From Pseudomonas sp. AL03 (GTDB lineage: Bacteria; Pseudomonadota; Gammaproteobacteria; Pseudomonadales; Pseudomonadaceae): a DNA stretch of 64,000 nt. The position numbers were made by a program, and so were the translations under genes. Below are positions 33,181 through 42,140 of the stretch, piece by piece (within the stretch, counting starts at the first letter, position 1; each line of letters starts with the position of its first letter). The notes below the pieces were generated by a model. It worked only from the letters and a program-made list of their open reading frames with translations. It searched no databases and was not told the DNA's origin. Location: contig NZ_JASBRE010000017.1 in NCBI RefSeq assembly GCF_029960815.1, positions 62,001 to 126,000 of the forward strand, written 5' to 3'.

Positions 33181-34338
33181 ATGAAAAAGATTCTCTGCGC
33201 AGAACGTCATGACTGGAAACAGACCGCCGACAGTCTCGGATTTCTGTTCCACACCATCGACGATGAACCCTATTGGGACGAGAGCGCGTATTACCAGTTC
33301 ACGCTCAAGCAGATCGAAAACGATCTCGAAGACCCGACCACCGAAATTCATGAGATGTGCATGGACCTGGTCGCCCGGGTGGTTCAGAGCGAAGAGTTGC
33401 TGGAGCGCCTGAGCATTCCTGCGCCGTTCTTCGACATGATTCGGACTTCATGGCTCGAAGGCCACCCGCACCTCTATGGGCGCATGGACTTCTCGTATAA
33501 CGGCACCGGACCGGCAAAATTGCTGGAACTCAACTACGACACGCCGACCAGCCTCTATGAAGCGGCAGCGTTTCAGTGGGGCTGGCGGGAGCAATGCATC
33601 GGACGCGGCTTGTTGCCCAAGCATGCCGACCAGTTCAACAGCATTGACACCAAACTGCATCAGGCCTTCGCCCAGCTACAGCTTAAACAGCCTTTCTATT
33701 TCGCCTCGATGAAAGACTCGGTCGAAGACAAGGGCACCACCGATTACCTGCGTCTGATTGCAGAGAAAGTCGGCATTGAATCTCGCCACATCGATCTCGA
33801 AGACATTGGCCTGACCAGTGACGGACGTTTCGTCGACCTTGAAGATCGCTGGATTCCTCACCTGTTCAAGCTGCATGCCTGGGAGTTCATCTTCCACGAG
33901 CCCTTCGGTGCAGCGATTGCCCAGAGTGATACGCAGTTTTTCGAGCCCGCGTGGAAATCCATCATTTCCAACAAAGGCATCCTGCCGCTGCTATGGGAGT
34001 CCAACAAAGGACACCCGAACCTGCTCGCCGCCCACCTGGATACCAATCCGACCACAGCGGTGCCCAAGGGCTGGGTGCGCAAACCGTTCTTCTCGCGGGA
34101 AGGCGCCAACATCGAGTTGCAAACGGCTGAGGGCCTGATCGTAAAAGAGGACGGCCCCTACACCGACGCGCCGTTTATCCTTCAGGAATTCGCACCGTTG
34201 CCGCAATTTGGCGACAGCTTCACGCTGGTGGGCTCGTGGGTGATTGGCGACCAAGCGGCCGGCATTGGCGTGCGGGAAGACAACAGTTTGATCACCAAGG
34301 ATTCAAGTCGGTTTCTGCCGCATCTGATCCTCGACTGA
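33181..34338 (+). CDS. Glutathionylspermidine synthase-like ATP-grasp enzyme (YjfC/YgiC type)
   Basis: A 385-residue ATP-grasp amide ligase resembling the synthetase half of glutathionylspermidine synthase. It has MDFSYNGTGPAKLLELNYDT (about residues 100-119), EAAAFQWGWREQ, HAWEFIFHEPFG and, near the C-terminus, NPTTAVPKGWVRKPFFSREGAN and FILQEFAPLPQFG. There is no N-terminal amidase domain. YgiC/YjfC proteins are proposed to form amide bonds between peptides and amines, but their real substrate is not known. It is the last gene; a bidirectional terminator follows. Confidence 0.9.
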   Translation: MKKILCAERHDWKQTADSLGFLFHTIDDEPYWDESAYYQFTLKQIENDLEDPTTEIHEMCMDLVARVVQSEELLERLSIPAPFFDMIRTSWLEGHPHLYGRMDFSYNGTGPAKLLELNYDTPTSLYEAAAFQWGWREQCIGRGLLPKHADQFNSIDTKLHQAFAQLQLKQPFYFASMKDSVEDKGTTDYLRLIAEKVGIESRHIDLEDIGLTSDGRFVDLEDRWIPHLFKLHAWEFIFHEPFGAAIAQSDTQFFEPAWKSIISNKGILPLLWESNKGHPNLLAAHLDTNPTTAVPKGWVRKPFFSREGANIELQTAEGLIVKEDGPYTDAPFILQEFAPLPQFGDSFTLVGSWVIGDQAAGIGVREDNSLITKDSSRFLPHLILD

Positions 34339-34355
34339 CAAATCCTTCGCCCACA

Positions 34356-34390
34356 AAAAAGGCCCGGCGCTGTTAGCGACGGGCCTTTTT
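34356..34390. terminator. Bidirectional terminator between the ATP-grasp gene and ssb
   Basis: AAAAAGGCCCG (34356-34366) pairs with CGGGCCTTTTT (34380-34390). A and T runs on either side suit both converging genes. Confidence 0.92.
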
Positions 34391-34408
34391 GTTTAGATCG
34401 GGTGAATC

Positions 34409-34936
34409 CTAGAATGGAATATCGTCATCAAAGCTGTCGAAATCCGGAGCCGGTTGCGGAGCTGCCTGCTGTGGAGCTGGAGCCTGGCGCGACTGCTGCG
34501 GTGCCGACTGCTGAGGACGCGGAGCCTGTTGGCGTGGAGCCGGGGCGGACTGCTGGTAGTTATTGCCCCCGCCTTGTTGGTCGCCCTGCTGTGGACGGCC
34601 GCCCAGCAGTTGCATGGTGCCTTGCATGTCGACCACGATTTCGGTGGTGTAACGCTTGATACCGTCTTTTTCCCACTCGCGGGTCTGCAGCTTGCCTTCG
34701 ATGTAAACCTGCGAACCTTTACGCAGGTACTCGCCGGCGATTTCGGCAACCTTGCCGAACATCGACACACGGTGCCATTCGGTCTTCTCGACCTTCTGAC
34801 CGGTTTGCTTGTCGGTCCACTGTTCGCTGGTCGCCAGACTCAGGTTGGTCACGGCGTTACCGTTAGGCAAGTAGCGAACTTCGGGATCCTGGCCGCAAGT
34901 GCCGACCAATATGACTTTGTTAACCCCACGGGCCAT
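34409..34936 (-). CDS. ssb: Single-stranded DNA-binding protein
   Basis: A 175-residue SSB. The OB fold (about 1-110) begins MARGVNKVILVGTCGQDPEVRY and includes WHRVSMFGKVAEIAGEYLRKG. A Gln/Pro-rich linker (about 115-165) leads to the acidic protein-interaction tip DDDIPF. It coats ssDNA and recruits repair factors. It lies 9 bp after the MFS gene on the same strand; uvrA is divergent from that MFS gene, the order usual in Pseudomonas. Confidence 0.98.
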   Translation of the reverse strand: MARGVNKVILVGTCGQDPEVRYLPNGNAVTNLSLATSEQWTDKQTGQKVEKTEWHRVSMFGKVAEIAGEYLRKGSQVYIEGKLQTREWEKDGIKRYTTEIVVDMQGTMQLLGGRPQQGDQQGGGNNYQQSAPAPRQQAPRPQQSAPQQSRQAPAPQQAAPQPAPDFDSFDDDIPF

Positions 34937-34945
34937 AACGTTCTC

Positions 34946-36343
34946 CTAGGCTACGCACGCTGCCCCGGCCGGGTTGTTCACCAGGCGTTCAAGGGTGGTG
35001 CGATCCAATAGTTCGGTGTCCAATTTGATGTAAATCGCCGCTTCATCTTCGACGATTACTGCATCTGTTACCCCTACGACGGCCTTCAGGCGCTCGACCA
35101 GACCCGCTTCGCGGATCGCCTCGGGCGACAACGGCAAGCGCAGGCTCGTCACGTAGGGAGGTTCGCGCATGGTAACAGCAAAGGCCAGCCAGAGGGCAGC
35201 CAGACCGGCGCATCCCAGGAACACAACCGACAAACCGCCATGCTGGAACAACCAGCCGCCGAGGATGCCGCCCAGTGCCGAACCGAGGAACTGGCTGGTG
35301 GAATAAACCCCCATCGCCGTGCCCTTGCCGCCTGCCGGTGAAACCTTGCTGATCAGCGATGGCAACGAAGCTTCCAGCAGATTGAACGCAGTGAAAAACA
35401 CCACCGTACCCACCACCAGAGCCCGCAAGCTATCGCCGAACTGCCAGAAGAATAGCTCAGTGAGCATCAGCGTCACGACGGCGCCGAGTAAAACTCGTTT
35501 CATTTTGCGTTTCTTCTCGCCGTAGATAATGAACGGGATCATGGCGAAGAAGGATATCAATAGCGCGGTCAGGTACACCCACCAGTGCTGCTCTTTAGGC
35601 AGCCCGGCTTTTTCGACCAGCGCCAAAGGCAACGCAACGAAGCTCGACATCAACATCGCGTGCAACACAAAAATGCCCAAGTCCAGACGCAGCAGGTCCG
35701 GATGCTTGAGTGTCGGTATCAGCGCCTGGCGCGCGACGCCGGATTCGCGATGCTGCAACGGGCCGTTGGCTCGCGGCACCATGAACATCACGATCACGAT
35801 GCCGAACAGCGCCATGCCGCCCGTGGCGAGGAACAACCCGGACAGGCCGAAGGCGCGGGTCAGCAACGGGCCTACAACCATGGCGACAGCGAATGACAGA
35901 CCAATCGTCATGCCGATCATGGCCATGGCTTTGGTCCGATGCTGTTCGCGGGTCAGGTCTGACAGCAACGCCATCACCGCCGCGGAAATCGCCCCGGCAC
36001 CTTGCAGGATCCGTCCGGCGATCACGCCCCAGATCGAGTCGGCATTGGCCGCCAGCACGCTACCGAGAGCGAAGATGATCAACCCCAGGTAAATCACCGG
36101 ACGACGGCCGATGCGGTCGGAAATAAAGCCGAAAGGAATCTGAAAGATCGCCTGGGTCAGGCCGTAAGCGCCAATCGCCAGCCCGATGAGGGCCGGGGTC
36201 GCTCCTGCCAGATCCATCCCATAGGTCGCCAGTACCGGCAACACCATGAACATGCCAAGCATACGGAAGGCGAACACCAGGGCCAGACCGCTTGCTGCGC
36301 GGGTCTCGCTGCCACTCATGCGTTCGCTGTGGGGATCGTGCAT
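34946..36343 (-). CDS. YajR-like MFS transporter
   Basis: A 465-residue major facilitator with twelve transmembrane helices and the A motif GFISDRIGRRPVI. The C-terminal extension (about 395-465; VTSLRLPLSPEAIREAGL ... AAIYIKLDTELLDRTTLERLV) looks like the ferredoxin-like YAM domain of YajR. Substrate is unknown; proton-driven export of small compounds is likely. It is divergent from uvrA and upstream of ssb. Confidence 0.88.
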   Translation of the reverse strand: MHDPHSERMSGSETRAASGLALVFAFRMLGMFMVLPVLATYGMDLAGATPALIGLAIGAYGLTQAIFQIPFGFISDRIGRRPVIYLGLIIFALGSVLAANADSIWGVIAGRILQGAGAISAAVMALLSDLTREQHRTKAMAMIGMTIGLSFAVAMVVGPLLTRAFGLSGLFLATGGMALFGIVIVMFMVPRANGPLQHRESGVARQALIPTLKHPDLLRLDLGIFVLHAMLMSSFVALPLALVEKAGLPKEQHWWVYLTALLISFFAMIPFIIYGEKKRKMKRVLLGAVVTLMLTELFFWQFGDSLRALVVGTVVFFTAFNLLEASLPSLISKVSPAGGKGTAMGVYSTSQFLGSALGGILGGWLFQHGGLSVVFLGCAGLAALWLAFAVTMREPPYVTSLRLPLSPEAIREAGLVERLKAVVGVTDAVIVEDEAAIYIKLDTELLDRTTLERLVNNPAGAACVA

Positions 36344-36494
36344 GGAAAAACCTCATGTGAACCGGCGGCGATTCTACCAGTCCCATCGATTGACGGGGTA
36401 TATCGCGACGCTTTGACGCGCTCTGCTGACAGAGTCTTCACGTAAGGCTGCAACCCGCTTATTTGATAGTGTGCATCCATCCAGTATTTGGCCG

Positions 36495-36500
36495 TATACT
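36495..36500 (+). promoter_or_regulatory. Possible -10 element of uvrA
   Basis: TATACT, 35 bp before the uvrA start. No well-placed -35 is seen, and no LexA box (CTGT-N8-ACAG) could be found in 36344-36534. Confidence 0.3.
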
Positions 36501-36534
36501 CCTACGTTTTCGACGCCCGCCGAGCGAGGCCACT

Positions 36535-39369
36535 TTGGACAAGATCCTGATTCGTGGGGCCCGAACCCACAACCTGAAGAACATCGACCTGACCCTGCCA
36601 CGGGACAAACTGATCGTCATCACCGGCCTGTCCGGATCCGGCAAATCGTCCCTGGCATTCGACACGCTGTATGCCGAAGGCCAGCGCCGTTACGTCGAAT
36701 CGCTGTCGGCCTACGCCCGGCAGTTCCTGTCGATGATGGAAAAACCTGACGTCGACACCATCGAAGGTTTGTCGCCAGCCATTTCCATCGAACAGAAGTC
36801 GACCTCACACAACCCGCGTTCGACGGTCGGCACCATCACCGAAATCTACGACTACCTGCGCCTGCTTTACGCTCGCGTGGGTATTCCGCGCTGCCCGGAT
36901 CACGACATTCCGCTGGAAGCCCAGACCGTTAGCCAGATGGTCGACCTGGTCCTGGCTCAACCGGAGGGTAGCAAGCTTATGCTGTTGGCCCCGGTGATCC
37001 GCGAGCGTAAAGGCGAACACCTCTCGGTCTTCGAAGAACTGCGTGCCCAGGGTTTTGTGCGGGCCCGGGTCAACGGCAGGCTCTGCGAGCTGGACGAGTT
37101 GCCGAAGCTGGATAAACAAAAGAAGCATTCGATCGATGTGGTGGTCGACCGTTTCAAGGTCCGCGCCGACCTGCAACAGCGCCTGGCCGAGTCGTTCGAG
37201 ACGGCTTTGAGGCTGGCGGACGGCATCGCTTTGGTAGCGCCAATGGACGACGAGCCCGGCGAAGAGATTATCTTCTCCGCGCGCTTCGCCTGCCCGATTT
37301 GCGGCCACGCCATCAGCGAGCTGGAACCCAAGCTGTTCTCTTTCAACAACCCGGCCGGCGCTTGCCCGACCTGCGATGGCCTGGGCGTTAAGCAATTTTT
37401 CGACATCAAGCGATTGGTGAATGGCGAACTGACGCTGGCGGAAGGCGCGATTCGCGGCTGGGACCGGCGCAACGTCTATTACTTCCAGATGCTCGGGTCG
37501 CTGGCATCCCACTACAAGTTCAGCCTGGAAGTACCGTTCAACGATCTGCCAGTCGATCAGCAGAAGTACATCCTGCACGGCAGCGGTTCGCAGAACGTCG
37601 ACTTCAAATACCTGAACGACCGTGGCGACATCGTCAAACGCTCGCACCCGTTCGAGGGCATCGTGCCGAACCTGGAACGCCGCTACCGCGAAACCGAGTC
37701 AGCCTCGGTGCGCGAAGAGCTGGCCAAGTTCCTCAGCACCCAGCATTGCCCGGATTGTCGTGGCACCCGCCTGCGCCGAGAGGCGCGGCATGTGTGGGTT
37801 GGCGAGAAGACGCTGCCGGCGGTGACCAATCTGCCGATCGGCGACGCTTGCGAGTATTTCGGGCTTCTGAAACTCACCGGCCGTCGCGGCGAAATTGCCG
37901 ACAAGATTCTCAAGGAAATCCGCGAGCGCTTGCAGTTCCTGGTCAACGTTGGCCTCGATTATCTGTCGCTGGATCGCAGTGCCGACACCTTGTCCGGCGG
38001 TGAGGCTCAGCGTATTCGTCTGGCCAGTCAGATCGGCGCGGGTCTGGTAGGGGTTCTGTACATCCTCGACGAGCCGTCCATCGGTCTGCACCAACGGGAC
38101 AACGATCGCCTGCTCGGCACGCTCAAGCACCTGCGTGACATCGGCAACACGGTGATCGTGGTCGAACACGATGAAGATGCGATTCGTCTGGCCGACTACG
38201 TGGTGGATATCGGACCCGGCGCAGGTGTACACGGCGGGCATATCGTCGCCGAAGGTACGCCGGCCGAGGTCATGGCTCACCCAGATTCGTTGACCGGCAA
38301 ATATCTGTCGGGGCGGGTGAAGATTGCCGTTCCGGCCAAACGCACGCCCCGTAACAAGAAGTTGTCGCTGTCCCTCAAGGGCGCTCGCGGCAACAACTTG
38401 CGCAATGTCGATCTGGACATTCCAATTGGTCTGCTGACTTGCGTCACCGGCGTGTCCGGCTCGGGCAAATCGACGCTGATCAACAACACGCTGTTTCCTT
38501 TGAGCGCCACGGCACTCAACGGTGCAACGACGCTCGAAGCGGCCGCTCACGACAGCATCAAAGGTCTGGAGCATCTGGATAAGGTTGTCGACATCGATCA
38601 GAGCCCGATCGGACGCACGCCACGCTCCAACCCGGCGACGTACACCGGGCTGTTCACACCGATTCGCGAACTGTTCGCCGGAGTGCCGGAGTCCCGCTCA
38701 CGCGGTTATGGGCCTGGACGCTTCTCCTTCAACGTGAAGGGCGGGCGTTGCGAAGCTTGTCAGGGCGATGGCCTGATCAAGGTGGAAATGCACTTCCTGC
38801 CGGACATCTATGTCCCGTGCGACGTCTGCAAGAGCAAGCGCTACAACCGCGAGACTCTGGAGATCAAGTACAAGGGCAAGAACATCCACGAAACCCTCGA
38901 GATGACGATCGAGGAGGCGCGAGTGTTCTTCGATGCGGTTCCGGCCCTGGCGCGCAAGCTTCAGACGTTGATGGATGTCGGCCTTTCGTACATCAAGCTC
39001 GGGCAGTCAGCGACCACGCTGTCGGGTGGCGAAGCCCAGCGGGTGAAGCTGTCTCGCGAACTCTCCAAACGCGATACCGGCAAGACGCTGTATATCCTTG
39101 ATGAGCCGACAACCGGCCTGCACTTCGCAGATATCCAGCAATTGCTCGACGTGCTGCACCGCTTGCGCGATCACGGCAACACCGTGGTGGTGATTGAGCA
39201 CAACCTGGACGTTATCAAGACTGCCGACTGGTTGGTGGACCTTGGGCCGGAAGGCGGTTCCAAGGGCGGCCAGATCATTGCCGTCGGTACGCCGGAAGAA
39301 GTATCGGAGATGAAGCAGTCTCACACGGGCTTCTACCTCAAGCCGCTGCTGGCTCGCGACAAAGCCTGA
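36535..39369 (+). CDS. uvrA: Excinuclease ABC subunit A
   Basis: UvrA, the damage-sensing ATPase of nucleotide excision repair, 944 residues. It has two ABC modules, each with Walker A (GLSGSGKSS; GVSGSGKST), signature LSGGEAQR and Walker B (LYILDEPSIGLH; LYILDEPTTGLHF). The zinc fingers show CPICGH ... CPTCDG and CEACQGDG ... CDVCKSKR. The start is a TTG at 36535 (DKILIRGARTHNLK follows) with GAGG 6 nt upstream; the upstream ATG-like frame to 36463 is not used by relatives. It is divergent from the MFS gene. Confidence 0.97.
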   Translation: MDKILIRGARTHNLKNIDLTLPRDKLIVITGLSGSGKSSLAFDTLYAEGQRRYVESLSAYARQFLSMMEKPDVDTIEGLSPAISIEQKSTSHNPRSTVGTITEIYDYLRLLYARVGIPRCPDHDIPLEAQTVSQMVDLVLAQPEGSKLMLLAPVIRERKGEHLSVFEELRAQGFVRARVNGRLCELDELPKLDKQKKHSIDVVVDRFKVRADLQQRLAESFETALRLADGIALVAPMDDEPGEEIIFSARFACPICGHAISELEPKLFSFNNPAGACPTCDGLGVKQFFDIKRLVNGELTLAEGAIRGWDRRNVYYFQMLGSLASHYKFSLEVPFNDLPVDQQKYILHGSGSQNVDFKYLNDRGDIVKRSHPFEGIVPNLERRYRETESASVREELAKFLSTQHCPDCRGTRLRREARHVWVGEKTLPAVTNLPIGDACEYFGLLKLTGRRGEIADKILKEIRERLQFLVNVGLDYLSLDRSADTLSGGEAQRIRLASQIGAGLVGVLYILDEPSIGLHQRDNDRLLGTLKHLRDIGNTVIVVEHDEDAIRLADYVVDIGPGAGVHGGHIVAEGTPAEVMAHPDSLTGKYLSGRVKIAVPAKRTPRNKKLSLSLKGARGNNLRNVDLDIPIGLLTCVTGVSGSGKSTLINNTLFPLSATALNGATTLEAAAHDSIKGLEHLDKVVDIDQSPIGRTPRSNPATYTGLFTPIRELFAGVPESRSRGYGPGRFSFNVKGGRCEACQGDGLIKVEMHFLPDIYVPCDVCKSKRYNRETLEIKYKGKNIHETLEMTIEEARVFFDAVPALARKLQTLMDVGLSYIKLGQSATTLSGGEAQRVKLSRELSKRDTGKTLYILDEPTTGLHFADIQQLLDVLHRLRDHGNTVVVIEHNLDVIKTADWLVDLGPEGGSKGGQIIAVGTPEEVSEMKQSHTGFYLKPLLARDKA

Positions 39370-39381
39370 ATCAGGCCCACG

Positions 39382-39420
39382 AAAAAGCCCCTGTCACTTC
39401 ATAGGTGACAGGGGCTTTTT
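39382..39420. terminator. Strong bidirectional terminator between uvrA and ftnA
   Basis: A 16-bp perfect stem, AAAAAGCCCCTGTCAC (39382-39397) with GTGACAGGGGCTTTTT (39405-39420), and a 7-nt loop. Confidence 0.95.
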
Positions 39421-39434
39421 TGTAGGCGGCGGAA

Positions 39435-39899
39435 TCAGAACTGCGATTGCAGGTAATTCTCCAGGCCTATCAACTTGATCAGACCCAGCTGCTTCTCGAG
39501 CCAGTAGGTGTGATCTTCTTCGGTGTCGTTCAGCTGAATACGCAGCATCTCGCGGCTGACGTAGTCTTTGTGACGCTCGCAGAGCTCGATGCCCTTGCAG
39601 AGTGCGGCGCGGACTTTGTATTCCAGACGCAGGTCACCGGCAAGCATGTCAGGCACTGTGGTGCCGACATCCAGGTCGTCCGGACGCATGCGCGGAGTGC
39701 CTTCGAGCATGAGAATCCGGCGCATCAGGGCGTCAGCGTGCTGCGCCTCTTCTTCCATCTCGTGGTTGATACGTTCGTAGAGCTCGGTGAAACCCCAGTC
39801 CTCGTACATCCGCGAATGGATGAAATATTGATCACGCGCCGCCAGCTCGCCGGTCAGCAACGTGTTGAGGTAATCGATTACGTCTGGGTGGCCTTGCAT
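39435..39899 (-). CDS. ftnA: Ferritin FtnA (annotated bacterioferritin A type)
   Basis: A 154-residue ferritin-like four-helix protein that stores iron. Ferroxidase ligands are visible: E18 (TGELA), E51 and H54 (EEEAQHADAL), E94-equivalent (VRAALCKGIELCE region) and E127/H130 (NDTEEDHTYW). Residue 52, the heme-binding Met of bacterioferritins, is alanine here, so heme is not expected; this matches P. aeruginosa FtnA (formerly BfrA, PA4235 by recollection). The start at 39899 follows AGGGAG. Its neighbour katA is coupled in oxidative-stress physiology. Confidence 0.92.
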   Translation of the reverse strand: MQGHPDVIDYLNTLLTGELAARDQYFIHSRMYEDWGFTELYERINHEMEEEAQHADALMRRILMLEGTPRMRPDDLDVGTTVPDMLAGDLRLEYKVRAALCKGIELCERHKDYVSREMLRIQLNDTEEDHTYWLEKQLGLIKLIGLENYLQSQF

Positions 39900-40012
39900 C
39901 GCCCTACATCTCCCTGCTTGAAAGTCTGTAGTTTGAACCAAGCAGACTGTTTGGTCACTCTGCCTGCGCGACAAAAGCGAAGATATTCTGAGAAAAGTGG
40001 TTTAAATAACGC

Positions 40013-40037
40013 AAAAACCGCCCAAATGAGGGCGGTT
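40013..40037 (-). terminator. Terminator downstream of katA
   Basis: On the minus strand AACCGCCC and GGGCGGTT pair (40016-40023 with 40030-40037), followed by TTTTTGC. It ends katA before ftnA. Confidence 0.85.
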
Positions 40038-40048
40038 CTGCTTCTCGT

Positions 40049-41503
40049 TTAGACTTCGTTAAGCTGTACACCCAACGCCGTTGCAATTGCTTCTCCATAC
40101 GCCAGGTCGGCCCTGAAGAAATGCTGCAATTGACGATCAATCACGTCGCCGGAAACGCCGCCCATGGCGCCGGCAATGTTGTTGACCAGCTGGGCTTTCT
40201 GCTCATCACTCATCAGACGGAACAGCGCACCGGCGTGGCTGTAATAGTCGGTATCTTCGCGATGATCGTAACGATCAGCTGCGCCGCTCAGGGCCAGCGC
40301 TGGCTCTGCATAGCGAGGTGCTTGTTTCGGCGACTCAACGTAGCTGTTCGGCTCATAGTTAGGTGTCGCACCACCATTACTGCCAAACGCCATCGAACCA
40401 TCGCGCTGATAGCTGTTCACCGGGCTGCGAGGTGCGTTCACCGGCAATTGCTGGTGGTTGGTGCCAATACGGTAGCGGTGAGCATCGGCGTAAGCGAACA
40501 CTCGACCCTGCAGCATGCGGTCAGGCGACAAACCAACACCCGGGACCATGTTGCTCGGACCGAACGCCGCTTGCTCGACTTCAGCAAAGTAATTCTGTGG
40601 GTTGCGATTAAGCTCCAACTCGCCCACTTCGATCAGCGGAAACTCTTTCTGCGACCAGGTCTTGGTCACGTCAAACGGGTTCTCGTAGTGCGCCGCGGCC
40701 TGAGCCTCGGTCATGATCTGGATGCACACGCGCCATTTCGGGAAATCACCGCGGTCGATCGCGCCGAACAGATCACGCTGTGCATAATCCGGGTCGGTCC
40801 CGGCCAGGCGTGCCGCTTCTGCCGGTGCCAGGTTTTTGATCCCTTGTTTGGTCTTGTAGTGCCACTTCACCCAGTGACGCTCGCCATTGGCGTTGATCAG
40901 GCTGTAAGTGTGGCTGCCGAAGCCGTGCATGTGACGGTAGCCATCAGGAATGCCGCGATCCGAGAACAGAATGGTGACCTGGTGCAGCGCCTCAGGCGAA
41001 TGCGACCAGAAGTCCCACATCATTTGTGCGCTTTTCAGGTTGCTTTGCGGCAGACGTTTTTGGGTGTGAATAAAGTCCGGGAATTTCAAAGGATCGCGGA
41101 TGAAAAATACCGGCGTGTTGTTGCCGACGATGTCCCAATTACCTTCTTCGGTGTAGAACTTCAGGGCGAAACCGCGAGGATCACGCTCGGTATCAGCAGA
41201 ACCGCGCTCGCCACCCACGGTGGAAAACCGCAGGAAGGTTGGAGTTTGCTTGCCGATAGATTCAAACAGCTTGGCGCTGGTGTACTCAGTGATGTCACGC
41301 GTCACGGTAAAGGTACCGTAAGCACCCGAGCCGTTGGCGTGTACGCGACGTTCTGGGATGTTTTCACGGTTGAAGTGGGCAAGCTTCTCGATCAGGTGAA
41401 AGTCGTCGAGCAGCAGCGGACCACGAGGGCCGGCGGAGCGGGAATTCTGGTTATCAGCGACAGGAGCGCCACTGGCGGTGGTAAGTATTTTATTTTGGCT
41501 CAT
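40049..41503 (-). CDS. katA: Catalase KatA
   Basis: A 484-residue small-subunit heme catalase that converts hydrogen peroxide to water and oxygen. The catalytic His is H55 in RRVHANGSGAYG, the distal segment DIVGNNTPVFF holds the Asn, and the heme-proximal Tyr lies in RVFAYADAHRYRIG. The size and ending match clade 3 KatA. It has no signal peptide. It lies downstream of rplQ on the same strand, separated by that operon's terminator, and has its own 208-bp upstream region with a weak OxyR-like motif. Confidence 0.96.
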   Translation of the reverse strand: MSQNKILTTASGAPVADNQNSRSAGPRGPLLLDDFHLIEKLAHFNRENIPERRVHANGSGAYGTFTVTRDITEYTSAKLFESIGKQTPTFLRFSTVGGERGSADTERDPRGFALKFYTEEGNWDIVGNNTPVFFIRDPLKFPDFIHTQKRLPQSNLKSAQMMWDFWSHSPEALHQVTILFSDRGIPDGYRHMHGFGSHTYSLINANGERHWVKWHYKTKQGIKNLAPAEAARLAGTDPDYAQRDLFGAIDRGDFPKWRVCIQIMTEAQAAAHYENPFDVTKTWSQKEFPLIEVGELELNRNPQNYFAEVEQAAFGPSNMVPGVGLSPDRMLQGRVFAYADAHRYRIGTNHQQLPVNAPRSPVNSYQRDGSMAFGSNGGATPNYEPNSYVESPKQAPRYAEPALALSGAADRYDHREDTDYYSHAGALFRLMSDEQKAQLVNNIAGAMGGVSGDVIDRQLQHFFRADLAYGEAIATALGVQLNEV

Positions 41504-41607
41504 GCGATGTCTTCCTCTGTCTGTCTTTCCTACTGCCGGCTAATCGGCTGAGAGGGAGTATTGACCATCAACATGACACCATCAAATTCATTAAATTGTG
41601 AGAATCG

Positions 41608-41622
41608 ATAGATAAATACTAA
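41608..41622. promoter_or_regulatory. Weak OxyR-like half-motif upstream of katA
   Basis: ATAG-N7-CTAA resembles the first unit of the OxyR consensus ATAG-N7-CTAT; the second unit, expected 7 bp further, is poor. It lies about 105 bp from the katA start. KatA of pseudomonads is known to be OxyR-regulated. Confidence 0.25.
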
Positions 41623-41663
41623 TGAGGCTGTATTGCCTAGGCTTTCGATACTTTTCGAGCGCG

Positions 41664-41690
41664 CACAAAAAACCGGGCACTAGGCCCGGT
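41664..41690 (-). terminator. Terminator of the alpha operon
   Basis: Minus strand ACCGGGC-C-TAGT-GCCCGGT followed by TTTTTT (41671-41690 plus the T run to 41664), just after rplQ. Confidence 0.9.
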
Positions 41691-41711
41691 TCTTCGTTTC
41701 AGACTGACGTC

Positions 41712-42098
41712 TTACTCAGCGGATACAGCTTCACCGCCGGCAGGACGATCAACCAACTCGACGTACGCCATAGGCGCGTTGTCGCCAGTGCGGAAACCGC
41801 ACTTGAGGATGCGCAGGTAGCCACCCTCACGGGTAGCGTAACGCTTGCCCAGGTCGTTGAAGAGCTTACCAACGATAGCTTTCGAACGAGTACGGTCGAA
41901 AACCAGACGGCGGTTTGCCAGGCTGTCTGTCTTGGCCAAAGTGATCAGCGGCTCAGCAACGCGACGCAGTTCTTTAGCTTTCGGCAGTGTAGTTTTGATC
42001 AGCTCGTGCTCGAACAGCGACACTGCCATGTTTTGAAACATGGCCTTGCGGTGCGAGCTAGTGCGGCTCAGGTGACGACCACTTTTACGATGACGCAT
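41712..42098 (-). CDS. rplQ: Ribosomal protein L17
   Basis: The product is 128 residues, starting MRHRKSGRHLSRTSSHRKAM, the L17 N-terminus, with LPKAKELRRVAEPLITLAKTD in the middle. L17 sits near the polypeptide exit of the 50S subunit. It is the last gene of the alpha operon, 42 bp after rpoA, and is followed by the terminator at 41664-41690. Confidence 0.99.
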   Translation of the reverse strand: MRHRKSGRHLSRTSSHRKAMFQNMAVSLFEHELIKTTLPKAKELRRVAEPLITLAKTDSLANRRLVFDRTRSKAIVGKLFNDLGKRYATREGGYLRILKCGFRTGDNAPMAYVELVDRPAGGEAVSAE

Positions 42099-42140
42099 GG
42101 TTCATTCCTTACCAAACACAACGTTCGGTGATTACGACGA

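Noticed and set aside
36344..36534. LexA box before uvrA
   Set aside because: Only AGTAT-N8-ATACT-like symmetry around the -10 was seen; CTGT-N8-ACAG is absent.
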